Assembly (NCBI RefSeq): GCF_028372415.1
Contig: NC_092878.1
Coordinates: 73,227,251 to 73,291,250 of the forward strand
Length of the DNA: 64,000 nucleotides
DNA from: Notamacropus eugenii
Taxonomy: Eukaryota > Chordata > Mammalia > Diprotodontia > Macropodidae
Direction of reading: 5' to 3'
A model generated the notes under the pieces. The model searched no databases and was not told the origin of the DNA. It saw only the letters and a list, made by a program, of their open reading frames with translations. The stretch's first letter is position 1. Every line of letters starts with the position of its first letter. The translations under genes were made by a program, and so were the position numbers. This document shows positions 1 through 11,545 of the stretch, one piece after another.

Positions 1-735
1 AACTCTTCCATGACCTATGAAAACTTCGTATTTTTCTTGGATGCTTTTGATGTAGTAGCTTTGACTTTGCTGTCTTCTTCTGATTGTATGTTTTGATCTT
101 CTTTGTCACAAAAGTAAGATTTGATAGGCTGAGTTTTTATGCTGTTTTCTCATCTTCCCAGCCAAATACCTGACTTTCTAGCTCTTTGGCAAGGTAGGAC
201 TCTGCTTCTAATGGAGTGTGTGGAGGCGGGGCTTTGGGTGGGTGTACTGTCCCAGGCTTCAGGTTTTTTGCAGCAACTACTCACCTGATCCCCTACTGTC
301 TGTGGGCGCAGAACTTTGGACACAGTTGCAGCCATTACTGCTGCTGCAACAATCCCTACCTTCTGTGCCTGAGGGTTGGTGCTAGACCACACAACTTCCC
401 CACCCAGGTCGGACAGAATCTTCCCAAAGACCTTCTGTGCTGTCTGGAACTGCCTGGAAACCACCACAGCTGCCAGTGATTCAGTCCCCTGAGGCGTTTT
501 CTGGTCCTGTTTTTGGCACTGTGGCCCATGCCAAACTGCACTCTGCTCCCAGTCAAGTGTGATATACCCTTCCTGTCAACCTTCCAGGCTGCCTTGGGCT
601 GGAGATTTTTTTCACTCTGTCTTTTTGTGGGTTCTGTAGTTCTAGAAATTGACTTTTTTACACGTCATTTTTAAAGGTGGGGACAGCTCAAGTAAATCCC
701 TTCTTTTACTCCACCACTTGGCTCCACCTGCCCCT
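1..735 (-). mobile_element. L1/HAL1 5' end fragment (5' UTR and start of ORF1)
   Basis: Read on the minus strand, the element begins near 735 with a start like AGGTGGAGCCAAGTGGTGGA, an eroded form of the motif that opens the L1 and HAL1 copies elsewhere in this window. It continues through a moderately GC-rich 5' UTR and enters the beginning of ORF1 at the window edge. Line-by-line similarity to the minus-strand copy at about 22,020-22,750 is clear, including the stretch that encodes the Lys/Ser-rich start of ORF1. The rest lies outside the window, so I cannot say whether it is a full HAL1 or an L1. Divergence by eye is high, so it is old. Confidence 0.75.
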
Positions 736-1184
736 GCACTGCAGTTTTTAGAGGTAGTACTGGGCTTTTGTAAGTTTCTGGTGCTTCCAAGGGAGTATAA
801 TCAGGGGTGTGGCAAGCTTATCATTTTCCTGGTCTTTATTATGGTTCAAACTCAGGAAGATTTCCTGATCCTCTGAATGCTCAAGTGATATAACTTCCTA
901 GGCCCCCTGTTTCCTTGGGTTGGCAGGTGATAGGTCTCCTCAGGGTCACATCTGTGTTAGATAAGCAAACAGTAATTTTCTTAGGGTGCCTGCTCCCTAT
1001 CTACCAAAAGTACTCCTGATTTTGAACTGTAATCCCAAAGAAGGTATTGTTAATAGAATTGCCAAATAGCTTTCAGTCCTATGTCTAGTGCTAGCACAAT
1101 TATCCCCTGGGTCTTTCTGACCATTTCCCTGATCCTCTTAGAGTCTCTTGCCTGAGAGTTCCTGAAGTTGCTTCTTCTGCTGCC

Positions 1185-1345
1185 ACTGCTATATTGGGCA
1201 AATTAAGTCTTCCTCACCTTCAGTTTCTCGATTGTAAAATAAGGAAAAGAATAGTACCCATTGCCTAGAGTTGTGAGTTTCAAATAAAATAACATATGCA
1301 AGGTGGTTTGAAAACCTCAATGTAATATATAAATTCTAGTAATGA
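1185..1345 (+). repeat. MIR-type core-SINE fragment
   Basis: The order of the MIR core and tail is recognisable: 'cttcagtttctcgattgtaaaat', then a 'gttgtgag' block, then an ATAACATATGCAAGG-like stretch. It is an ancient, diverged relic. Confidence 0.6.
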
Positions 1346-1964
1346 TAAATAAATAAATAGATGACTGAACAAACCAAAATAATTTAATATATGCTTCGAA
1401 CAAGGTGACTTCTAATTTGCTTTCCAGCTCTTAATTTTTGATTATATAATAGTTACCTCATTTTCCATCCTTATGTAACAGACCTCAGCTAGTTTGCTTT
1501 CATTCATTATGTTCGTTCTATGCTGAGGATACCCTAAAGGACGTTAGCTATAGATAAGAGTCTTCATTGTGCAGAACAATTTTTGATCTGTAGTATGCTA
1601 TCCTTTAAGAATCCCCCACAGGTAAATTCTCAAAAGAATTGCAAACTTTAAGAACCTTATGAAATGATGATCCAAATCACCAGTAATAAGAAAAGTGAAA
1701 ATCAAAACATCCCTATGTTTTTTTTTAATAATAGCCAATAAATTGAAAAAACTGATAAAATATGAAAATAGTCAATCTTGAAATATTTATGGAAATCCAG
1801 ACACAATAATGCATTATTGGTGGAGTTTCTTTTCTGGGAAACAATTTGGAATTATGAAAATAAAGCAATTAAAATGCCCATATCCTTTAACTAAAAGATT
1901 ACACTACTATCACTATTCCTATATGTACACAAGAAACTCTACTTCTCAGCTCTGGACATTTTTA

Positions 1965-2180
1965 CTAAATCTGGTTCCAGATACTTCTAGCTGTATAATC
2001 CTAGGCAAGCCACTTAACTTTTGTTTGCCTCATTCTCCTCAACTGTATACTGGGAATAATAGTAGCAACTCCTTCCTAGGGTTGTTGTGAAGATAAAATG
2101 AGTTAATATTTATAAAGTGCTTAGCACAGTGTCTGGCACACAGTAGGTACTATGTAAAAGCTTACTTCCTTCTCCTCTCT
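1965..2180 (+). repeat. MIR SINE
   Basis: A well-preserved MIR order is visible: 'cctaggcaagccacttaac', 'cctcattctcctcaactgta', 'gggttgttgtgaagat', 'aaatgagttaatatttataa' and 'gtgtctggcacacagtag'. An open frame at 1809-2090 runs into it and is not a gene. Confidence 0.85.
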
Positions 2181-2214
2181 TATATGCTAAGAATTCTTTT
2201 ACTTCTTATGGACA

Positions 2215-2455
2215 AGTTCTGGTTTCCTTCAAAGCCAGATAAAATGCAGCTTTCTAATGGAATCGTTTTCCAATCCCTTCTTAATGCTAACATTTCTCTA
2301 TTGAACATATTCAATTTATCCTTTTTATACTTTTTTTGATACATAGTTGTTTGCATCTCATCTCCTCATTACATTGTTAGCTGTGCAGTAGTGGGGATTC
2401 TCTTTTGCCCTCCGATGTATCCCCAGTATGTACGAAATACCTAGAATATAGTATG
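2215..2455 (+). repeat. L2-like LINE tail
   Basis: This resembles the 3' end of an L2-type LINE: a 'ccttcaaagccagataaaatg' block, followed by a 'ttgttagctgtgcagtag' to 'gtatccccagtatgta' region that matches the usual tail order. It is very diverged, so the family name is tentative. Confidence 0.45.
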
Positions 2456-2549
2456 ATATATACATACATACATATATACATACAGATTGAATGACTGACT
2501 GTTGAGCATATACTCAAGAAGGTCATTGACAAAAATTAAAAAAAAATCT

Positions 2550-2771
2550 CCATGTGAACTAAAATATGTATGACAACACTTCTGTGGTAGAAAAAAATAA
2601 AAATTAATTATGAATGGTTGAAACAAATTGTGGTGCATTAACATAATAGAATGTAGATCTATAAGAATTAACGGGTCTCTTGAATAGAGAAGCATGGATA
2701 AACTTTCATGAACTGATGCAAAATGAAGTAAGCAGTGCCAGGAAAATGATATACACAGTGATTGCAATGAC
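2550..2771 (+). mobile_element. L1 ORF2 3'-end fragment
   Basis: This matches the C-terminal coding end of ORF2 in the two full-length L1s (compare 33,880-34,100): the 'aatggttgaaacaaattgtgg' block, then 'acataatagaatgtagatct', then 'catgaactgatgcaaaatga'. It stops abruptly at about 2,771, where the HAL1 copy starts, and lacks the 3' UTR. I found no continuation beyond the HAL1 copy. Confidence 0.65.
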
Positions 2772-3603
2772 GGAAAATGAGTTTCAAAAGCTCACTGAAG
2801 AAAATAGTTTTTAAAAAATTAGAATGGAGTCAATGGAAGCATAATGATTTTATGAGAAACCAAGAAATTATAAAACAAACCAAAAGAATGAAAAAGTAGA
2901 AGACAATGTGAAATATCTCATTGTAAAAACAACTAATCTGGAAAATAGATCCAGTAGAGATAATTTTAAAATAATTGGACCACCTGAAAACCATGATCAA
3001 AAAGAAATAGCCCATATATCACCTTCCCAGAAATTATCATGGAAAACTGCCCTGATATTCTAGAACCAGAGAGTAAAATAGAAATGGAAAGTATTCACTG
3101 ACCAACTCCTGAAAGACATCCAAAAAGAGAAACTCATAGGAATGTTGTAGCCGAATTCGAGAGTTCCCAAGTTAAGGAGAAAATATTGCAAGCAGCTAGG
3201 AAGAAACAATTTAATTATTGTGGAAGTACAATCAGAATAACACAGAATTTAGCAACTTCTACACTAAGGGATCAAAGGGCTTGGACTATGATATTCCAGA
3301 GGTCAAAGGAGATAAGATTTAAACAAAGAATCATCTACCTAGAAAAGCTGAGTAAAATACTTCAGGGAAAAAAAAAATAGAATTTCAATGAAATAGAGGA
3401 CTTCCAAGCATTCTTGCTGAAAAGACCAAAGCTAAAGAGAAAATTCGACTTTCACATACAAGAATCTAGAGAAACATGAAAAAGTAAACAGGAAAGAGAA
3501 GCTTTATCGAACTCATTAACGGTGAACTGGTTACATTCCTACATGTAAAGATGTTATTTTGTAACTCAAGAAACCTTTTTTAGTATTGAGGTAGTTAGAG
3601 GGA

Positions 3604-3647
<44 letters not shown>

Positions 3648-3689
3648 ATGCATATATTTCTCCACTTCTCTCTCTCTCTCTCTCTCTCT

Positions 3690-3739
<50 letters not shown>

Positions 3740-3740
3740 G

Positions 3741-3796
<56 letters not shown>

Positions 3797-3875
3797 CACA
3801 TATTTGTGCGTGGGTATGTATGTTTGTGTACATTATGTATGGGTGGGTAAGTATATGTACATGGGTATATGCTTG

Positions 3876-3941
<66 letters not shown>

Positions 3942-4605
3942 GCATGTTTGTGTGTGTGTGTGTGTGTGTCTGTATACATGACAGGCAAGAAAGAGTTTTT
4001 ACAATGGAGGCGAAGAAGGAGGAGATGAAACTTAGGGAAGGAATAGCACATACTCAATTGGGTTTTGAAATCTATTTAACCCTACAGGAAGGCAAGGGGG
4101 AAGGGAATAGGAGAGAGAAAATAATGGAAGGGACAGCAAATTCGGGAAAGGAATAAACAGAAGGAAAGATTATTGCTGGAGGACAGGTCAAAGAAGATAA
4201 TGAATAAATCGGTGGCAGGATAGGGATAGAGGGAATTATGGTTAGTCTTTCGCAATATAACAATTATGGAAGTGTTTTGCATTGTTATGCATGTATGATC
4301 TATATTGAATTGCTTGTTTTATAAATGAGAGTGGGTGGGAAGGGAGGAAGAGAAGGAATATTGAACTCAAAGCTTTGATAAAGAATGTTCAAAATTGTTT
4401 TAGCATGTAACTGGAAAATAAGATATACAGGCAATGGGGTATAGAAATCTATTATGCCCTACAGGAAAATAGAAGGAAGGGATGTGGAAGAAGAAGGGAT
4501 AATATAAGGGAGAACAGACTGGAGAAAAGGGCAGATGGGGTGGAATTCTTGTGGAAGTGAATGTTGAGAACTGTAAAATAAATAAATTTTATGTTAAAAG
4601 AAGAA
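2772..4605 (+). mobile_element. HAL1-like (ORF1-only L1) element, 5'-truncated
   Basis: Residues 2772-3480 carry a decayed ORF1: the end of the coiled coil, an RRM-like stretch ('NLENRSSRDNFKIIG' type, 2935-3000) and the C-terminal domain (best frame 3186-3380, containing 'AARKKQFNYCGSTIRIT'). No ORF2 follows. Instead comes a spacer with a large TG/TC/TA expansion, then a purine-rich 3' region ending near 'aataaataaatttt' at about 4,590. This is the architecture known for mammalian half-L1 elements, which need L1 ORF2 protein in trans. Stops and indels are frequent, so it is old. Similarity to the copies at 24,841-40,594 supports the call. Confidence 0.75.
3606..3975. repeat. Compound (TG)n (TC)n (TA)n (TG)n microsatellite
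   Basis: Three tract types follow one another inside the HAL1 spacer: TG from 3,606, TC from about 3,667, then TA-rich runs to 3,938 with an interruption at about 3,800-3,870, and a closing TG run. Open frames here (poly Tyr-Ile or Cys-Val) are translations of the repeat. Confidence 0.97.
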
Positions 4606-4889
4606 TTGAAAGTGAAAGTGTTAAGCAAAGAAGAAACTCTTCTCCACCCTTTGCAGATATAGAATTCCATGTATTTAGAACATGACCTATAATACCCGAT
4701 TTTGTCAATTTGGCTAAGTTTGTACTCCCCTTTTATTTAGTGTTTATAAAAACAAAAGAGATCGGTATAAATCCATTATTTTCTTTTAAATGATCTCTCT
4801 TAGTACATTAGCAGTGAAAAGGAGTTGCTTCCTCTGAGACCATCTGCAGTAAGACTCTAGAAGTGTCACTGTCAGAAGATCTGCAACTG

Positions 4890-5131
4890 TGAATAATAGC
4901 TGACCTTTATATAACAATTTCCTTAATTTAGTAATTTATACCTTACAACAGCCTTGTATGATAGATAGTTTGATTATTAGTAGCCCCTTTTCACTTACAA
5001 GAAAACAAATTCACAGGGAAAATAAATAATTTCGCAGTGGTCATTCAACTAGTGTCAGAGTTGGAATCTGAGCTCATCTCTTTTTAAGTTCACGTGTTGT
5101 ATTCGGCTATTCAACTCTAATGCCACTTGCT

Positions 5132-5135
<4 letters not shown>
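4890..5135 (-). repeat. MIR-type SINE
   Basis: In reverse complement this is a MIR-like element: 'aatagctgacctttatataa' is the complement of the tail, 'cttacaacagccttgtatga' and 'ccccttttcacttacaag' are core blocks, and 'tgtcagagttggaatctgag' is the promoter-side end. It is diverged. Confidence 0.65.

Positions 5136-5162
<27 letters not shown>
5134..5162. repeat. (TA)n microsatellite
   Basis: This is a simple TA run at the end of the MIR relic. Confidence 0.95.
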
Positions 5163-5166
<4 letters not shown>

Positions 5167-8100
5167 GAAAGACTGTTGACTGGAGATAGCAATGTCAAAA
5201 TAAACTATTTTTTCAATGTTATAATAGCTTCAGATTTTCTGGAATTATTTTAAAGTAAACTCATTCACTGAGGTTTATTACACTGGCATAGAAAAGTGTA
5301 TTTTGAGGGGGGGAGCAGGAGAGAGAGCAAGAATGATGCATACTTTGTCCCCTAGCATGATGAATTATTTGGGGGAAACACTTAAAAATATGCTGCTTGC
5401 CATAACAGACTAGTACATTCTGAGAAAACATGCCAGAGAGTACATTATTTTTCAGATACAGGACAAAGTGCCATATTCTTCATATTTTCCAAGTTCTCTT
5501 AGTGGAGAAACAAACTATTACTCTGTTGAAACAGAATTGCCAAATAAAGACGAATGTCTAAAATAATTTGATGCAAAATTGGATTAGTTTTAAATCCTAA
5601 AGGCCAGATTAACTGTTTGTCATTGTATTTTAATGAATGATTAAACATCACTTTGGAAAAAATACAATATGGTGTCAGAGGATAGCCCACTAACTTTTGA
5701 TTGAACAAGTTGAAAAAGGGTGCTAGAGTGAAACAAAGAAACAGGTGACGTTTTAGAGTCCTTCACCTCTGCTGGGTATGGGGAGGAGGCATGAGTACTT
5801 AGGGAATAGTGTATGGTTTCAATTAAAATGTCTCGATGCTGGGAAGAGAACCGAAATCTAAAATTTCCAAATGACAGCTTTGATACAGAGGGCCAACATT
5901 TCTCACGTGCTGTGCTCTTGTAAGCCAAGAAAAACTAGAGCACCACAAAGGGATTTTTCATTCTATCTGTAGTTTTCCAAATCAACAAATCCATTCAGAC
6001 TCATGGCCACTAAACCAAGAGTTACACATTATGCCATTATTTTCATTGATGCCAAATTCTTCCATTACTGAACTGTTGCATATGTCAAGTCAAGTGATGC
6101 TGTTTTTTGCCAGTCTTAGTTTGTGGGAGGCATTTTGGTTAATTTAACTTACTGTATTTATTGGAGTCATAATATTTTCATTAGCTATGTGTATAATACT
6201 ATAAAATCATTAACATTTGGGAACATCTGAACTGAATTAAGGTACACAGTACAACTCAGAAGTAGCCAATGTATTTTAAATTGCCAGCATATCCATATTA
6301 ATTTAGAAATCAGTTTCTGGATGGTTCACTGTGGTGAATCAAACTTCTTAATTCTTATAAACAAGCCCAGCAATTCTCCAGCATTTGGATCACTTATAAA
6401 AATAATTGAACAGTTATAACATGCTTTGATTACTTATTTTTGCAGAACCTAGACAAATGCCTTTGGATTTTGAGATTATATGTTATAACAATTGTAACAA
6501 TTTGTAAAGAATTTTCTTCTTTACAAAACAATTTCACAAGTTACTTTGGTCTTTAAAGAATCTTTACCAAGGAAGATAAGGTTAATTACATCCATTTGCA
6601 TACATATCAGAAGATTTAGCAAAAAAAAAAAATATGTATAATGTTTGGCCCAAGGTGACACAGTCAGGTAGTAATATAGAAAAATCCTATTCTTTACCCA
6701 TTTCTCTTAAAAATTTCCTATGCAGTGGCCTTAAGCATAATACATGTTGAACAAAATGCATTTAATTAAGAAGACACAATAAATATTCACTACAAATTCT
6801 AGAAACTGTATCCTTGGCATGGATGCTGTTGATAGTCTTATGATGGAGTTTCAGTTCCTAACAGGAAAGAGCATCATTTGGGTCCAAAATCACCAAATGT
6901 CATATCTAGGAGGGGCTTTAGGAATAATCTAACCCACTGTTCTCCAGTTTTTTACATTTTGCATCTTTATCATAAAACATTTTTAGTTCATGTGGCCATT
7001 GTATGCATATTAATACAATTCCTGATATAGCACTCTATTAATGATGATACATCATACATATCATATATTATAATGTATACAAGCAATTGATAAAAGAAAG
7101 ATGAGAATATTATATTTTAAATTTAAATTTTTATTTATTAATAGACATCTTACTTTTTATTAAAATGTGAGAATAATTTTAAGAAAATATTTTACTATTT
7201 CAGAAAATGGTGATTTAATACTTTATGAGCCTACTGCAAATTTCAATTACTATCAATATTTTAATTACTTTTATTGAAAAAAGATAATCTCACAAAATAT
7301 GTTGGTTCATTAGAAGAAAATCATGTTACTCATTTTTTTATCCTATCTTCATAATTAGTTAGCAATGCAAAGTTTGTTTATTTGTTTTTTAATCTCAGCC
7401 AGTAATGATCTATGGAGGAAAGGTACAAATCTACAGGATGACTTTCATAGATGAAAAGAGGGCTGAGTTAGTCTTCTGCTAAATTAATTAAATATTCCTT
7501 TAATACAACCCAGTTTTGTGGTAATTATTGGTCTTTGCATTTTGTTTGTAAGTTGTCTGAATGGTTTGGGGTTATTTTGCAAGCACAGTTGCAGATCAGA
7601 GACTTTTTTTTCCCTTTGCCACATGATCCCTAAGTCAACTCATATGACTCATTCTAGTTGCTGATACTGTTTGCTCCTGTTCCCATACATTAGATTGAAG
7701 TTGTCATGCCCATACCTCTCAGGCTCCTTTGTAGCTCCTCTTCTGCAGGCACAAGACTTGTTTTCCTGAGGACACAGGAGAGGACAAGGTGAGTGAGCAG
7801 AGAGAAACTCATGGCTCAGGAAACATTTGTCCCTGGAAGCATCTTCACCTGGCCTATGATTTCACTTGATCTGTTCTAGAACTGTTGTTGATTATGATGC
7901 ATACACCATGAATACATTCTTGAAGATGAGAGTCTGGAGGAGTATCAAGATTTGCTTGTCTCTGTCACAAGCTGCCCCACCCTAGGTCTAAACAGTTTTC
8001 TTCCTTACTCTCTTGGTTGTGAAACATGCTGAAAATACACATCCCATTCGTGAGGTCCTGAGAAAGCAATATCTGCCTGGTCCATAAGCAACCTAACGTT

Positions 8101-8829
8101 GTTTTGGGATACGGGCAGTGTTTGGAGTCCTCTCCAAGGGATATTTAAAATATGTGCTGTTTCTGCAGCAGGAGGAGAGTAAGAGGAAAGACAGGTGTGC
8201 CTATATTATATAAAACATTCTTTATTGCAATTCTAGAGGACTCAAAAAGCCTCTTGTTCACAGAAAATCACTAATGGTTGGCCATTGTCTCAATCAACAA
8301 TTGTGTGATATTTTACAAACTTAGCACCTTTCAAATCTAGGGACTTTAATTTGTAATGAAATATCCACATGAAGCATGAATTTCATTTTAGAGTATAAGT
8401 ACAGTAGAAATAAAGGCAAATTAATGTGAAAAGAGGGAATGAAATGAATTAAAAAGTGTCCATGAGTAGAGTAAAACTATATTTTAAAGTAATCGATCAG
8501 AATTCCTGTTTTCATAAATCAGTATTGCATTTCTCTTTATTTAAATCTATCTTTTGACTTACTTCTTCTCTACTCAGTTTAATTAGTTACTGGGATATTT
8601 ATGGGGGAACATTATCAATTCAATACTAGTAAATGCATAATCTATAAAATAATATGACATGTTTTTAGGACCATAAAATTAATTGATGTAAAAAGGAAAA
8701 CATTTGTGTGGTTTAGTCTATGTTTGTTAATCTTAAGGAAGCCAGCTTGCTTCCGTTTGGAAAAACATCCTTTTGTGGTGGGAAGCAAAGAATATTAATG
8801 TATTTTTCTCCATAAAAAAAGGTGGTTTG
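5163..8829. other. Gene-free, mostly unclassified sequence
   Basis: No coding frame with recognisable content. Short MIR-like relics are probable at about 6,500-6,720 ('caaggtgacacagtcaggta') and 6,896-6,960 ('ggaggggctttaggaataat'), both in minus orientation. 5,200-6,500 looks free of repeats I know. About 7,600-8,100 is a little richer in GC, also without a credible frame or paired splice signals. Confidence 0.6.
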
Positions 8830-8842
8830 AAAAGATAAATGA
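8830..8842. repeat. Target-site duplication of L1-A, left copy
   Basis: AAAAGATAAATGA lies directly before the L1 5' end and is repeated exactly at 15,784-15,796 after the A-rich tail. It follows the A-rich pattern expected of L1 endonuclease cleavage. Confidence 0.9.
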
Positions 8843-9800
8843 GGTGCTGAGCCAAGAGGGCGGAATGAAAGCAACGACTCACCTAAGCTCCTGGACAAAC
8901 TCCTCTGGATATCTCTGAAAGAAGAATCTGACCAAACTTTGGAGGTGTGGAATCCAGTGGGTGACAGACTTTGACAGATTCGGAGCCCAGGTTAGACTGT
9001 TAGGTCCACGGGAAGGATCTGTTCCGCGGGGATAAGCCCCCAGCGCACAGCGCACCGTGGTCAGCGCAGCAGGGTGGAAGGGACCTGAGAAGCCCGAGAG
9101 CAGTGGGCGAAACCAGCGGAGCAGGAGACCAGCCAAACCGAGCTGGTGACAGCCGCTGAGCGCCAGATATCAGCGCAGCAGCCCCTGAAACCTTCAGCCT
9201 GAAGACTAAACTTCGGTAACTCACCTACTTGAGCTTCCGGGAGCCAGGATGGTGGAGTGATCAGTAAATGCTCTCTCCTCCCCCCTGATGACCATGAAAG
9301 AACCATAAAATGTTTCCCCAGATAAATCCTGGATCAGCGGGAACAGCAGAAGGAGGCAAATAGTCTCATAACACCAGAGGCTAGAAAAATAGCAAGGGGG
9401 GATTCTTCCTACTGTGGTGGAGGCGATCTGGAGGGTCAGACGACCCAGGGCAGAGAAAATTCGCACTGAGACCCAGGCAAGCCTCAGTGCCGGGAGAGGA
9501 CCCCCAGGAGGGGCGGGAACATGCATTAGCATCTAGGCCTGCCCCAGCCCTTCAGGGGAAAAGGGAAAACAATAGGGAAGCTGGGATCACAATCCCCTGA
9601 CATTACCTTTGCCTCAGGTCAGCTGAGGAGATCTCATGAGACCAAACCACCCCTCCCACACACCTAACAAGCTAACCCCAGGGTTGATCTGGGAAACAAA
9701 AAACAAAAACCTGCTTATAGCCTCTACACACATCAGCTCAACACAAAGATCTGTACCTTCTGACTGAAAGAACCAGAAGCTACAACACTCAGCCAACATC
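8843..9800 (+). promoter_or_regulatory. L1-A 5' UTR / internal promoter region
   Basis: This GC- and CpG-richer stretch precedes ORF1 and corresponds to the internal promoter region of L1. The first bases carry a motif related to the YY1 site at the start of human L1 (CCAAGATGGC). Here it reads CCAAGAGGGC at 8,852-8,861, one base changed, while L1-B keeps the T. An antisense open frame at 9,614-9,865 is also open in L1-B. Promoter activity is inferred from position and family. Confidence 0.75.
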
Positions 9801-10981
9801 ATGAATCGGAAAAAGCAGACAAAAAGTGAAAAAACCATAGAACATTCTATGGGGATAAGGACCAAAACACAAACACCAAAGAGGTCAGAGCTTAGACTGT
9901 ACTTCCATCTGAAACCTCAGAAGGGACTGTGAATTTCTTGCAAGCTCAGCTAGATTACCTGGAACAGCTGAAGAACGAAATAAAAGAAAAACTGGCCAAT
10001 GATTTTAAAATTATAAAAAAAGAATTCACTGATGAGAACATCACTCTGAAAAGGAAAATTGAACAAATGGAAAAGGAAGTTCAAAAACTAACTGGAGAGA
10101 ATAATTCCCTAAAAGGAAGAGTTAATCAAACGGAAAAGGAAACCCAAAACCTAATTGGGAAAATTGATCAAATGGAAAAGGAAACACAAAACCTAACTGG
10201 GAAAATTGGTCGAATGGAAAAAGAAGTACAAAAATTAAATGGAGAAAATAGCTCCTTAAAGGGAAAAATTGGTCAGATGGAAAAGGATATTCAAAAGTTA
10301 ACTGAAGAAAACAATACGATGAAGATTAGAATTGGGCAAGTAGAAACTAATGACTCAATGAGGCAACAAGAATCAGTCAAACAAAATCTAAAGAATGAAA
10401 AGATAGAAGAAAATGTAAACTATTTAATTGGAAAAACAACTGACCTGGAAAAGAGATACAGGAGAGAAAATTTAAGAATTATTAGCCTGCCAGAAACCCA
10501 TGATGAAGAAAAGAGTCTGGACAATATCTTCCAGGAAATCATCACGGAAAACTGCCTAGAAGTACTAGACCCAGAGGGCAAAATAATCATCGAAAGAATC
10601 CATCGTTCCCCTCCCAAAAGGGATCCCAAACTCAAAACCCCAAGAAATATCGTTGCCAAATTCCAGAGCTATCAAGTGAGGGAGAAAATACTACATGCAG
10701 CCAGAAAGAAACAATTCAAATATCAAGGACACACAGTCAGGATCACACAGGACCTTGCAGCTTCTACATTAAAAGACAGAAAGAATTGGAACCCAATATT
10801 CCATAAGGGAAAGGAGTTGGGACTTCAACCAAGGATCAACTACCCAGCAAAGTTCAGCATAACATTTCAGGCAAGGAGAAAGTCATTCAACAAAATAAGG
10901 GATTTCCAGAGCTTCCTGACCAAAACACCAGAACTCAATAGAGAATTTGAACTTCAAATGCAGGTCTCCAGAGAATCATAA
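9801..10981 (+). pseudogene. L1-A ORF1 (RNA-binding ORF1p), frameshifted near start
   Basis: ORF1p is the trimeric RNA-binding chaperone of the L1 particle. The family start here is the ATG at 9,801 (MNRKKQTKSEK), judged from its equivalent at 28,554 in L1-B. A one-base deletion soon after puts the remainder in another frame, open from 9,929 to 10,981 (350 codons beginning at a GTG where L1-B has ATG). The undamaged length would be about 393 residues. The coiled coil is built of repeated units of 14 and 21 residues such as 'IGQMEKEVQKL'. The RRM ('RRENLRIISLPETHDEEKS') and the C-terminal domain ('AARKKQFKYQGHTVRITQD', 'INYPAKFSITFQ') follow. Apart from the shifted start the frame is open, in keeping with a recent copy. 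Confidence 0.9.
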
Positions 10982-11545
10982 AAAGGTAAACAGGGGGGGA
11001 AAACAAAAACAAAAACTTGCTACTCAATTAGGGCAAACTGTTTACCTCCCTATAAGGGAAGATGATACCAGTTAATCTTGAGAACTGTGCAGCTATTATG
11101 ATAAAAGGGATATACATAGAGGGAACGAGTATAAAGTAAATGATGTCATATCAAAAATATGATTTAAGTATGAGAAGGGGTTGTAATAGGAGGTGTGAAA
11201 AGGAGGAAGCAGAAAATGTCAAATTATATCACAGGAAGAAGTACAAAACTATAGTAGAGGGAAGGAGGGGAGGGAGATGAGCATTGTTTGAGAGGTACTC
11301 TCATCTGATTTGTTTAAAGGAGGGAACAATAATCTTAAGTATATAATCCTAACTAGCTCTATAGGTAGAAAGAGGGGAAGGGGGAAGAAAGGGGAGGGTG
11401 GCTAAAAGGGAGGAAAGAAGCAATAAGAGTAAAGGGGAGTAAAAGGGAGGGGGGCTAAAAGAAGGAGGGGAAGGCTGCAGGAAGAGAGGGAGAAAAGTGA
11501 ATACTATTTAGGAGGGGAAGGGAGACGGGAGAGCTAAAAGCAAAA
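10982..11545 (+). other. Long purine-rich inter-ORF spacer of L1-A
   Basis: About 564 bases separate ORF1 and ORF2, far more than the roughly 60 bases of human L1. The second half (about 11,170-11,540) is almost continuous purine with G-runs on the plus strand. No open frame. Parts of this spacer match the region after ORF1 in the HAL1 elements, for example the 'ggagggaacaataatc' block and HAL1 'ggagggaacaacatac'. Confidence 0.85.

Noticed and set aside
3531-4028. Several open frames of 77-140 codons on both strands rich in Tyr-Ile or Cys-Val
   Set aside because: They are translations of TG, TC and TA microsatellites.
5641-5928. A 95-codon minus-strand frame in otherwise unclassified DNA
   Set aside because: No domain, no paralogous copy in the window and ordinary composition; a frame of this length is expected by chance.
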